DNA of 64,000 nt from an uncultured Methanomassiliicoccales archaeon (GTDB taxonomy: Archaea; Thermoplasmatota; Thermoplasmata; Methanomassiliicoccales; Methanomethylophilaceae). This document shows, in pieces, positions 57,111 to 64,000 of the stretch. A model generated the notes under the pieces. That model saw nothing but the letters and a program-made list of their open reading frames with translations. It ran no database searches and was not told the DNA's origin. Each line of letters starts with the position of its first letter. Position 1 is the stretch's first letter. Where the stretch lies: contig CAKUXX010000007.1 in assembly GCA_934702355.1 (NCBI GenBank), positions 62,001-126,000 on the forward strand. The letters are read 5' to 3'. Both the position numbers and the translations under genes were made by a program.

Positions 57111-58697
57111 TCACTCACTTCTGAATCTTGCGAAATCCCTGTTGATGGCTGCCATCATGGCGTCGACGGATGTCTGGACCACATCCAGACCTACAGCCTT
57201 TCCGACGGACAGGTTGCCGTCGTTCTGAACGTTCTTGACCATGACCGTCACCTCGCAGATGGAGTCGCTTCCGCCTGTGATCGCGGCGAGCTTGTACTCC
57301 TCCAGGGTGATCTGGTCGTTGACGGCTTCGCGGATGGCCTTGAGGGCCGCATCGACCGGACCGACTCCGATCTCGGCCTTGACCCTCTTCTCGCCCTCGA
57401 TGGTCAGGTTGACCGTCGCGGTGGAGGTCACGCCCTTTCCGGTGACCACTGCGATGCTGTCCAGTTTGACCGTCTGTACGTTGTTCTCCTTCTTCCACAG
57501 CACGTGCTCCGCGATGGCCAGCAACTCGGCGTCGTCGATCTCTTTGCCTCCGACGGCGATTCCCTTGATGGCGGTCATGAGCTCGGGCATGTGCTCCTCC
57601 GGGAACTTGATGTTGAGCGCGTCCAGCCTTCCGCGGACGGAGTGCTCTCCCGAATGCTTCCCGATGACGATGTGCCTGTCCACACCGACGAGTTCGGGGA
57701 GGAAGGGCTCGTAGGTTGCGCTGTTGTTCATCACACCGTGGACGTGGATTCCGGACTCGTGTGCGAACGCGTTGCGCCCGACGATCGGCTTGTTGTAGGC
57801 CATCGGGAATCCGGTGATCCTCTCGACCAGCTTGGAGGTCTGTCCGATCTTGCCCAGGTCGATCGTGCGGACGTCGTAGTTGGCGAACAGGTTGAGGGCG
57901 ACCTCTTCCAGGGATGCGTTTCCGGTCCTCTCGCCTATGCCGTTCACGGTGGCCTGGCAGATGGTCGCTCCCGCCTCGACCGCGGCGAGGGTGTTGGCGA
58001 CCGCCAATCCCATGTCGTTGTGGCAGTGGACGCTGATGGGGACCTTGATCTCCTTGGCGATCTCGCCGATCATGTAGTTCATTCCCTGGGGAACGATGAC
58101 CCCCACGGTGTCGGGGACGTTGATGGCGCATGCGCCTGCGTCTACAACTGCCTTGTAGACCTCGATCATGTAGTCGAGCTCGGTGCGGGTGGCGTCCTCG
58201 CAGGAGAACTGGACGTCGAGGCCCCTGGACCTTGCGTACTCGACGGATTCCACGGCCCTCTCGATGACCTGCTCCTTGGACATCTTCAGCTTGTATTCCC
58301 TGTGGAGCGGCGATGTCCCGATGAATGTGTGGACATAGTCGACGCCCGTGTCTGCGACGGCATCGATGTCCTTCTTGACGGACCTGGCGAGGCTCAGGAC
58401 CTTTGCGTGCATGCCCGCATCCATGATGCGTTTGATGGTCTCGGACTCGATCTCGGACGAGACCGCGAAACCGGCCTCCATGTAATCCACTCCGAGGTCG
58501 TCCAATGCGAATGCGATCCTGACCTTGTCGTCGGAGCTCAGGGCTATTCCGGGTGCCTGCTCGCCGTCGCGAAGGGTGGTGTCGAAGATCTCAACCTTCC
58601 CGCGTCCTTCCGGAAGCTTAGGAAGGGCCATCTGATTGTATGGGCTTATCGCCAACATGTCCCTTACATCCTTAGCGCTTTCACTGGTTTGAGTCAT
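57111..58697 (-). CDS. leuA: 2-Isopropylmalate synthase-family enzyme
   Basis: 528 aa. An N-terminal TIM barrel (FDTTLRDGEQAPG, the HCHNDMGLA metal-ligand motif, GIGERTGNASLEE) condenses acetyl-CoA with a 2-oxo acid. A C-terminal LeuA regulatory domain (about 395-515) is present; homocitrate synthases of coenzyme B synthesis (AksA, ~390 aa) lack it. So LeuA, or possibly citramalate synthase. First gene of the operon. GAGGTG precedes the ATG, and a TATA-like ctaaaaat at about 58773-58782 suggests a leader of ~50 nt. Confidence 0.9.
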   Translation of the reverse strand: MTQTSESAKDVRDMLAISPYNQMALPKLPEGRGKVEIFDTTLRDGEQAPGIALSSDDKVRIAFALDDLGVDYMEAGFAVSSEIESETIKRIMDAGMHAKVLSLARSVKKDIDAVADTGVDYVHTFIGTSPLHREYKLKMSKEQVIERAVESVEYARSRGLDVQFSCEDATRTELDYMIEVYKAVVDAGACAINVPDTVGVIVPQGMNYMIGEIAKEIKVPISVHCHNDMGLAVANTLAAVEAGATICQATVNGIGERTGNASLEEVALNLFANYDVRTIDLGKIGQTSKLVERITGFPMAYNKPIVGRNAFAHESGIHVHGVMNNSATYEPFLPELVGVDRHIVIGKHSGEHSVRGRLDALNIKFPEEHMPELMTAIKGIAVGGKEIDDAELLAIAEHVLWKKENNVQTVKLDSIAVVTGKGVTSTATVNLTIEGEKRVKAEIGVGPVDAALKAIREAVNDQITLEEYKLAAITGGSDSICEVTVMVKNVQNDGNLSVGKAVGLDVVQTSVDAMMAAINRDFARFRSE

Positions 58698-59121
58698 TCA
58701 TAACACCTCAAACCGTCATAGTCTCGACTGGTCAAACAAGAAGAAGGATTGAGCCGGTACGGACGTTGCAGATCATTTTTAGACCTCTGACGGTTGATTT
58801 CCCGAAATAGTGATTATATAAAAAACCTATTCTGAGGCGACTCTGGATGCATGTATGACCGCTTTCCGGGCGGTTCTGATGAGGAAAACATCCGGGATCC
58901 TACAGAATCCATGATGATCACGAGAACCTTGCCGTCGAATGTATTCCGTACAGAAGCGTACGACCGCCCATATCGCAAGTATGTTGTTTATCATAACCTG
59001 TTTCAATGCAGTTCAACGAGTTCATTCGATGAAAGAGATGCATCGGACTCGCTCCTCCGCTTGAGTTCGATGTGAACACAGATTCGAACCTGCTTTATGG
59101 CACCGACGCGATTGCCCAAGC
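58698..59121. other. Divergent spacer between leuA and the second nucleotidyltransferase
   Basis: 424 bases. Left part: leuA promoter and ~50-nt leader; no attenuator-like structure seen. Centre: a strong plus-strand TATA box (attatataaaaa, about 58813-58824) whose start (~58845) precedes an open frame at 58851-59075. That frame has codon use unlike the neighbouring genes, so it may be a small RNA or a chance frame. Right part: the TATA-like ctttatgg (about 59094) of the 59122 gene. Confidence 0.55.
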
Positions 59122-59427
59122 ATGGCAGAAACGAATGAGTATACATTCGAAGAGCTCCGTCAGATAGTCGGAGATGTGGCAGCCCGCCATGGAATGATCC
59201 GCGTGTACCTCTTCGGCTCCAGGGCCCGCGGTGACAATCGCCCCGACAGCGACTATGATTTCTGCATTCTGACACCGGATGACTATGGTCTATTCGAGGT
59301 CGGAGGATTCTATGCGGACCTCAGGGATGCCTTGGGCACCGAGATAGACGTCGAATGCGAAGAGGCCCTCAGAGATGACTTCAGAAAAGAGGTCCTCAGA
59401 GACAGAAAGCTGCTCTATGAGGCATGA
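59122..59427 (+). CDS. Minimal nucleotidyltransferase (MNT/MazT-like), copy 2
   Basis: A 101-aa paralogue of the protein at 50051, aligning without gaps and with the same catalytic GSRARGDNRPDSDYDF motif. Roughly 60% identical by eye, with the centre most conserved. No HEPN partner on either side: leuA is divergent and mgtA convergent. A TATA-like box ~27 nt upstream indicates an independently expressed, probably leaderless gene. Confidence 0.9.
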   Translation: MAETNEYTFEELRQIVGDVAARHGMIRVYLFGSRARGDNRPDSDYDFCILTPDDYGLFEVGGFYADLRDALGTEIDVECEEALRDDFRKEVLRDRKLLYEA

Positions 59428-59558
59428 CCTTTAGAACATCTGTACACCGGATCGTTCTACCGACGTCGCTCGGGCCATTATATATTGTATATACAGAGGC
59501 CAGACAACGTACCGATTATGAGAAAGTATGATCCCCGGGATCCCGGGGTAAGTGATTT
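59428..59558. other. Spacer with mgtA terminator and an orphan TATA-rich site
   Basis: Between the second nucleotidyltransferase and the 3' end of mgtA. Contains an AT-rich tatatattgtatataca (about 59477-59494) and the hairpin at 59533. Very short open frames here overlap mgtA or end at once and are not called. Confidence 0.45.
59533..59548 (-). terminator. Palindromic terminator of mgtA
   Basis: A perfect 16-bp palindrome, CCCCGGGATCCCGGGG, 10 nt beyond the mgtA stop. It folds as a 6-bp G/C stem with a GATC loop. The following tail on the minus strand (atactttctc) is only weakly T-rich. Confidence 0.6.
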
Positions 59559-62303
59559 TCAACAGGCGAAGTACCCGCGCGTTCTCAGCATGTACTTCTT
59601 GATCGCATGAGCGCCGAAGAAGTACACCGCTGCGATGAACGGCATCCAGATGAGCGCCCAATACGGCACGGTGATGATCTCCGTGCAGCCGCAGATTGCC
59701 TCCCAGAGCGGTCCGGAGTACGGAAGCGATGTTCCGATGACCAGCGCCAGGATCGTGGTTAGCACCAGCACCTTGGACGACCATGACTGGAAGAACGGGA
59801 GCTTGTTGGTCCTGACGATGTGGATCGCCCAGACCTGCATCCAGTACTGCTCTATCACCCACAGGGACTGGAACAGGATCATCACCGGGACCAGCGACTC
59901 TATGTCACCCAACGGGACACCGCTCAGGAGCGCTCCGCTTGCGGTGGTCACTCCGGCCAGCTCGGGGTAGGCCAGGATGACGGAATCGGGTATGGATATC
60001 GATACCGTGGGCATCACGACGAACACGAAGAACGCCCATGACATGAGATCCGTGACGACGCACAGCGGACCGTAATGGTACATGACCTGTCTCAGGTTGA
60101 CCGGGTCCCACTTGCGCGGTTCCTTCACGAACTCGTCCTCGACCTTGTCCCAGCAGATGAATATGCAGGCGAAGTCGTTGATCAGGTTGAAGATCAGGAT
60201 CATTATCCCGCCCATCGGCTCGAAGTTGAAGAACAGCGATCCGAGGATCAGGGAGAACATGAATCCGAAGTTGATCGATCCGATCATCTTCACGTACTTT
60301 ATCGAGTTGACGTAGACCTTCCTGCCCTCGATGGCCCCGGTCTTGAGTATTCCGAGGTCCTTCTCCAGCAGGATCATGCTTGCTGTTTCCTTTGCAATGT
60401 CGGTTCCGGTGTCGACGGAGATGCTCACGTCGGCGTTCTTCATGGCGACGACATCGTTGATACCGTCTCCCATCAGACCGACGGTGTGACCGTTGGATTT
60501 GAGTGCTGTTACGATCCTCGATTTGTTGTCGGGGCTGAGCCTTGCGAAGATGGATGTCGTCTCGACAGCTTCGGCCAGTTCCTCGTCCGTCATCTTGTCG
60601 ATGGCGTTTCCGATGAGGATGTTGTCCGAATCGATGCCGATCTGGTCGCAGACGTGGCTGGAGACGTATTCGTTGTCTCCTGTGAGGACCTTCACCTGGA
60701 TACCGTACTCCCTCATGTCCTCGATCGCGCCCTTGGCGGATGTCTTGACGGGATCTGTGAACACAAGGAATCCGGCTATGATGAGGTCCGTCTCGTCGGC
60801 TTCGGTGAACTCGGTCTTGCCGGCGGGGATGTACTTGTGCGTGATACCGAGGACGCGCATACCCTTGGTGCTGTACCACTCGACGAGACCCATGATGTCG
60901 TTGAGGGTCTTCTGGTCCAGGGGCTGTATGTTGCGCTCCGCGTCCAGGTATCCTGTGGATATGGCGAGGATCTCGGGCATGGCGCCCTTGGAGATCATGA
61001 CGTTGACCTCATCGCTCTTCTTCACGATGACGGTCGCCCTCCTTCTGATGAAGTCGAAGGGGACATCCGCGACGTACTCGTATTCCGCAACCTCCTCGGC
61101 GAGGCCGTTCTCCTCCGCGTACTCGTCGAGGGCCCAGTCGATCTGGTTCGTCGCCGATCTGAGGTTGGCGGAATTGATGCAGGACATAAGCTCCACGGAA
61201 CCGCTCGCGTTTCCGTAGATGTCGTTGCAGTCCTGGACGGAGATGCGGTTCTGAGTGAGAGTGCCGGTCTTGTCCGAACATAGGACGTCCATCGCACCGA
61301 AGTTCTGGATGGCGGTCACGTCCTTGACGATGACCCTGTTCTTCGACATGTCGATGGATCCCTTGGCGAGGTTTGCCGAAACTATGGTGGCCAGCATCTC
61401 GGGCATCAGTCCGATGGCGAGCGTGAGTGCGAAGGTGACTGCGGACAGGAGTCCGTCGACTGAGAATCCCCCGTTGTTGAGGTAGTCCTTCACCATCATG
61501 ATGAGGAACACAGGGGGGACCATGAGGTACATTATCTTCAGCAGGACGTTGGCGATGGCCTTGCTCCCTTCGTCGTAAGTGGTCGGGTTCTTGCCGCGGG
61601 TGAGGGTCTCGGCCATCGAACCGAAGATCGTGTCGTCACCGACGGCCACGACTATCGCCTCCGCGGATCCACCGATCACATTGGATCCCATGAAGGCCAG
61701 GTTGTTGCATCCGAGGATCTCCTCTGTCTGGACGGCCTCGGCGTGCTTGGAGACCCCTCCGGATTCTCCTGTCAAGGCGGACTGGTCCACCTTGAGGTGG
61801 TTGGAGGTGATTATCCTCACGTCCGCAGGGACCATGTCCCCGGTGTCGAGGATTATTATATCCCCCACGACGAGCTCCTTGGAGTCTATCTCGATCTCCG
61901 TGTCCTCGCGGCGCACCGTTATGATTGTAGTTACCATGCTCACTAGCTGAGCGGCCGCCTTGGAGCTGCGGGTCTCCTGAATGAACGTCACCGAACCGCT
62001 GACAAGGATCAGGGTGGTGAGTATGACGAAGTAGATTATGTCAGGGTCCAGAACCATCCATAGGATGTCTATGACCGTAAGCGTGATTATGAAGATGTTG
62101 GCGAAGGAGCGATACAGCCTTTTCAGTACCACATTGCGATTATGGTTCGTGACCTCGTTCTTCCCGTACTGGATACGGGAGGTCGTGACCTCTTCGTTGT
62201 AGTGTCCCTCTGTCCTGCTGTTCAATTCTTTGATGATGGCGTCAGCATCGGCCGATGCCGCATGCCTCATCCTTTCCTCTGGTGTCGACGAACCGGTTAC
62301 CAC
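59559..62303 (-). CDS. mgtA: P-type Mg2+-importing ATPase
   Basis: 914 aa, a full-length P3B ATPase. The actuator motif is LTGESGG, the phosphorylated Asp344 lies in CSDKTGTLT, the nucleotide-binding part follows, and the hinge is MGDGINDVVAMKNADVSISV. The MgtA/B-type membrane motif ALTLAIGLMPEMLA and a C-terminal membrane block of six helices are present. It imports Mg2+ under limitation. The start is GTG 62303, with a TATA-like gctaaatac at about 62326-62334, in leaderless position. No mgtC or known Mg2+ leader element was recognised. Confidence 0.95.
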   Translation of the reverse strand: MVTGSSTPEERMRHAASADADAIIKELNSRTEGHYNEEVTTSRIQYGKNEVTNHNRNVVLKRLYRSFANIFIITLTVIDILWMVLDPDIIYFVILTTLILVSGSVTFIQETRSSKAAAQLVSMVTTIITVRREDTEIEIDSKELVVGDIIILDTGDMVPADVRIITSNHLKVDQSALTGESGGVSKHAEAVQTEEILGCNNLAFMGSNVIGGSAEAIVVAVGDDTIFGSMAETLTRGKNPTTYDEGSKAIANVLLKIMYLMVPPVFLIMMVKDYLNNGGFSVDGLLSAVTFALTLAIGLMPEMLATIVSANLAKGSIDMSKNRVIVKDVTAIQNFGAMDVLCSDKTGTLTQNRISVQDCNDIYGNASGSVELMSCINSANLRSATNQIDWALDEYAEENGLAEEVAEYEYVADVPFDFIRRRATVIVKKSDEVNVMISKGAMPEILAISTGYLDAERNIQPLDQKTLNDIMGLVEWYSTKGMRVLGITHKYIPAGKTEFTEADETDLIIAGFLVFTDPVKTSAKGAIEDMREYGIQVKVLTGDNEYVSSHVCDQIGIDSDNILIGNAIDKMTDEELAEAVETTSIFARLSPDNKSRIVTALKSNGHTVGLMGDGINDVVAMKNADVSISVDTGTDIAKETASMILLEKDLGILKTGAIEGRKVYVNSIKYVKMIGSINFGFMFSLILGSLFFNFEPMGGIMILIFNLINDFACIFICWDKVEDEFVKEPRKWDPVNLRQVMYHYGPLCVVTDLMSWAFFVFVVMPTVSISIPDSVILAYPELAGVTTASGALLSGVPLGDIESLVPVMILFQSLWVIEQYWMQVWAIHIVRTNKLPFFQSWSSKVLVLTTILALVIGTSLPYSGPLWEAICGCTEIITVPYWALIWMPFIAAVYFFGAHAIKKYMLRTRGYFAC

Positions 62304-62432
62304 GGGCTGTCGGATAGGCTCTAGGTATTTAGCCGGTATCCTCGGGACCGGCCTGAAAAAGGATGCCCCGGCGGAGAACGCGCGTCCGACGGGGCGGAAA
62401 TGGATTCTGGACGGGGGTTCTCGGAGGGACCC
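62304..62432. other. Spacer upstream of mgtA
   Basis: 129 bases between mgtA and the Lys/Glu-rich gene, both read leftwards. Contains the mgtA TATA-like box and a GC-rich inverted stretch (ccccggcggag ... gacggggcgg) that may terminate the upstream gene. Confidence 0.4.
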
Positions 62433-62951
62433 TCACTCCTTCTTCTCGGAAACTTCCTCTACAGTGTCTGCGGGAAGCTCTCCGGGGACGCCTTCCTCGG
62501 CGGGGGTCGGCTCGACGGTGTCCTGCACCTCTTCGGCGATCTCCTCGACCTTGGTCTCCTCGGCGGTCTCCTGCTTCTCGGAGGTCTCGATGGCATCCTC
62601 GACCTTCTGCTCCTCGTGTGCCTGGGCTCCCTCGGCCTTGGCCTGGGCCTCCTGCCTCTCGGCCTCGCGCTTGGCCTTCTTGGCCTCCCTGGCCTCGATC
62701 TTGGCCTTCTTCTCGTTCTCCTTGCGGTGCCTGATCTGCTCCTTGAGCTCCTTCTTGGCGGCGGCACGCTCCTCCTTCGGGAGCTTCTTGATCTCGTCCT
62801 TGCGCCTCTCCTCCGCACGGCGGGCCTTCCATTTCTCGTCGGAGATCTTGTTCTTCTCCTTCTCCTCGGCCTCTTTCTTCTCGTTGGCGATCTTGGCGTG
62901 CCTCGCCTTCGCCTTCGCATCATCACTGACAGTCTCCACAATCTTTGCCAT
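62433..62951 (-). CDS. Highly charged Lys/Glu/Ala-rich protein
   Basis: 172 aa. Residues ~8-118 are nearly pure Lys/Glu/Arg/Ala and should form one long helix or coiled coil (KKAKIEAREAKKAKREAE). The C-terminal ~55 residues are acidic and Pro-containing (TVEPTPAEEGVPGELPADTV). No domain recognised. A TATA box (tttttatac, about 62987-62995) lies ~40 nt before the ATG, and the codon use is like its neighbours, so it is a real gene. Possibly a nucleoid- or ribosome-associated protein; function unknown. Confidence 0.7.
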   Translation of the reverse strand: MAKIVETVSDDAKAKARHAKIANEKKEAEEKEKNKISDEKWKARRAEERRKDEIKKLPKEERAAAKKELKEQIRHRKENEKKAKIEAREAKKAKREAERQEAQAKAEGAQAHEEQKVEDAIETSEKQETAEETKVEEIAEEVQDTVEPTPAEEGVPGELPADTVEEVSEKKE

Positions 62952-63132
62952 TATAGGACCTCTTACTGGGGGTGGTTATCACTGCCACTTGTATAAAAAT
63001 CAACGGCGGAACATCCGGAGACCGTACGAAACGATGGCGGGAATATCTGGATTCCGCATCCATCCAACATCCGAAAACAATGTTAAGAGGGGATTGGAAG
63101 AGGTTTGCGGTCCTGTCCGGAAACGGATCGGA

Positions 63133-63507
63133 TCACTGGTTCGAGACCCAGAGCAGGTGCTTGTTGCAGTACTCCCAGGCCTTGACGACCTTCGCATCGG
63201 TTGCGAAGAAGGCCTCGGGGGCATCGCCGGGCTTGAGGTACTTCCTCATCAGGGTGCCGTCGGCGCAGATCTCGATGTACACGATGTAGTGGTCCTCTGC
63301 CATCGGATGGGGGACCTCCTTTCCGACCTTCACCAGCACCCCTCCGTCGACCTTCTCGATGTAGGGGACGTGCTTCTCCTTGACGAAATCCTCGGTCTTG
63401 GCCGTCACGGCCTCCATCGGGGCTCCGCAGCATGAAGGGATGCAGCCGCCTTTGTAGAGCAGCTCGACCGCGGTTCCGCACTTGGGACATACGAATTTCT
63501 GAGACAT
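63133..63507 (-). CDS. Desulfoferrodoxin (superoxide reductase)
   Basis: 124 aa, two-centre superoxide reductase. The N-terminal desulforedoxin-like domain (residues ~5-40) has CPKC and CC ligands (KFVCPKCGTAVELL, IPSCCGAPM). The C-terminal domain has the active-site iron ligands: EKHVPYIE, HPMAEDHYIVYIEI and CNKHLLW. It reduces superoxide to peroxide using rubredoxin electrons. The start is Met 63507 after GAGGATG; a longer frame to 63549 would cross the promoter (TATA tttatat, about 63540-63547). Confidence 0.94.
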   Translation of the reverse strand: MSQKFVCPKCGTAVELLYKGGCIPSCCGAPMEAVTAKTEDFVKEKHVPYIEKVDGGVLVKVGKEVPHPMAEDHYIVYIEICADGTLMRKYLKPGDAPEAFFATDAKVVKAWEYCNKHLLWVSNQ

Positions 63508-63551
63508 TTTCATCCTCGGCATAATCTGCACTTGTACGGATATAAACATTT

Positions 63552-63574
63552 CTTAACGCTGATTATTCGTTAAG
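63552..63574. promoter_or_regulatory. Inverted repeat upstream of desulfoferrodoxin
   Basis: CTTAACG (63552-63558) and CGTTAAG (63568-63574), spacer 9 nt, sitting 5-30 nt upstream of the TATA box of the superoxide reductase gene and also upstream of the divergent 63625 gene. Candidate redox-regulator site. Confidence 0.5.
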
Positions 63575-63624
63575 GGCCGTGTAACCTCAGGATAGTGTAA
63601 TATCGGCGGTGCGGATTCCCGCGT

Positions 63625-64000
63625 CATGGACTGCATCCCCGCATTCTTCGTGACGACGGACGACGGAACCCTCCTGACATCAGAGGGCCGGTTCGAAGGC
63701 CGGACGCCCGTGATGACAGGGGACCTCATGCCTTTCTCTGAAGCCATTGAGTCCGTGCCGCGCGGGGAGAAGAGGAGGAAGATCGTCGTCTGCGACGTTT
63801 CGAGCCTCCGCAGGAGGGAATTGGTTCCCGATGTCCTGAAGAGGATGAGGGCCAGAGGCTCCGACATATGGTTCCTCACATGGATAGAGGATGCGAACGA
63901 CCTCTTCGATGCGTTCAACACCACCGCGGAGACAGTGATCGGACCTTACCATGCCTCGGCTTCGGATGCCGATCTTAAGGACATGCTGTCCGTCTCCGAC
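63625..64000 (+). CDS. Unknown protein, truncated by window end
   Basis: The frame is open for 125 codons from ATG 63625 to the window edge. The visible part begins MDCIPAFFVTTDDGTLLT and continues with a beta/alpha alternation (RRKIVVCDVSSLRRREL; MRARGSDIWFLTWIEDAND), suggesting a Rossmann- or TIM-barrel-like fold. A phosphate-barrel (HisA-like) protein is possible but not shown. TATA-like gtaatatc at about 63597-63604 gives a leaderless start. Divergent from desulfoferrodoxin across ~117 nt. Confidence 0.6.

Noticed and set aside
58851..59075. 74-codon frame after a strong TATA box
   Set aside because: The TATA box is real-looking, but the codon third positions are unlike the neighbouring genes and no family was recognised; left as a possible small RNA or chance frame.
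59518..59610. 30-codon frame next to the mgtA terminator
   Set aside because: Crosses the palindromic terminator and the antisense end of mgtA; no independent support.
1..64000. In-frame amber codons read as pyrrolysine
   Set aside because: No pair of frames joined by a TAG within a methylamine methyltransferase or other gene was seen, and no mtmB/mtbB/mttB or pyl genes are present.
1..64000. Insertion sequences, integrase or provirus
   Set aside because: No transposase, recombinase, capsid or terminase-like protein and no terminal inverted repeats or attachment-site duplications around the two tRNA genes were found.

Overview
The window looks like chromosomal DNA of a methanogen-like archaeon, most plausibly from the Thermoplasmata / Methanomassiliicoccales. 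This is an inference from gene content; no marker gene in the window fixes the species. The archaeal evidence is: TATA boxes about 25-30 nt before many starts, giving leaderless transcripts; an archaeal-type mevalonate operon (HTH regulator, HMG-CoA synthase, thiolase, DUF35 protein); two KEOPS subunits; a large archaeal SlyD-type FKBP; desulfoferrodoxin and rubredoxin; and tRNA genes with encoded CCA. Genes are tightly packed, with many 1-4 nt ATGA-type overlaps and convergent genes whose stop codons nearly or directly abut.

Layout. 1-5.1 kb: formate-tetrahydrofolate ligase (truncated by the window edge), an iron-uptake operon (two FeoA-like proteins, FeoB, a small Cys-rich membrane protein) and rubredoxin. 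5.1-9.7 kb: a Sel1-repeat protein and a heterodimeric ABC exporter. 9.7-12.5 kb: an AT-rich leader with a duplicated operator/promoter element, then a coupled NYN RNase, coiled-coil protein and Cas4/RecB-like Fe-S nuclease. 12.5-13.0 kb: a small membrane protein and an ArsR regulator. 13.2-21.9 kb: the most unusual locus, a five-gene operon of Hsp70 fused to a vWA domain, a 997-aa double-zinc-ribbon protein, a zinc-ribbon GTPase (apparently starting at ACG), a GrpE-like protein and a lidless Hsp70, with palindromes over its promoter and a strong terminator at its end. It looks like a dedicated chaperone/GTPase machine whose client is unknown. 22.0-27.3 kb: a catalytically degenerate Cas4-like protein, an EamA transporter, PAP2 phosphatase, a CMD-family protein, inositol monophosphatase and a double-domain PPK2. 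27.4-30.7 kb: the mevalonate operon, whose thiolase lacks the usual nucleophilic cysteine.

30.8-39.0 kb is a DNA repair/defence-like block: SbcC, SbcD, an HTH protein with palindromic operators, and a PLD-helicase-DUF3427 protein. 39-49.8 kb is mostly envelope and transport: a secreted repeat/transglutaminase-like protein, two MFS transporters, an MMPL exporter and a GntR (YtrA)-ABC cassette. 50-54 kb has a minimal nucleotidyltransferase, tRNA-Arg(CCT), a CARF-winged-helix regulator, a 50-aa orphan gene sharing its promoter element with the NYN operon, a truncated Fe-S flavoprotein-like gene, FKBP, tRNA-Thr(TGT), and KEOPS Cgi121 and Pcc1 tail to tail. 54.2-58.7 kb is leuA-leuC-leuD-leuB. 59.1-64 kb has a second nucleotidyltransferase, an MgtA-type Mg2+ ATPase, a Lys/Glu-rich protein, desulfoferrodoxin and a truncated unknown gene.

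Two cross-window signals stand out. A ~30 bp promoter element occurs three times, twice before the NYN operon and once beside the CARF regulator, suggesting a small regulon. Three genes (the GTPase, leuB, pcc1) appear to begin at near-cognate codons placed well after a Shine-Dalgarno sequence. No CRISPR array, rRNA, transposase or clear provirus was seen.
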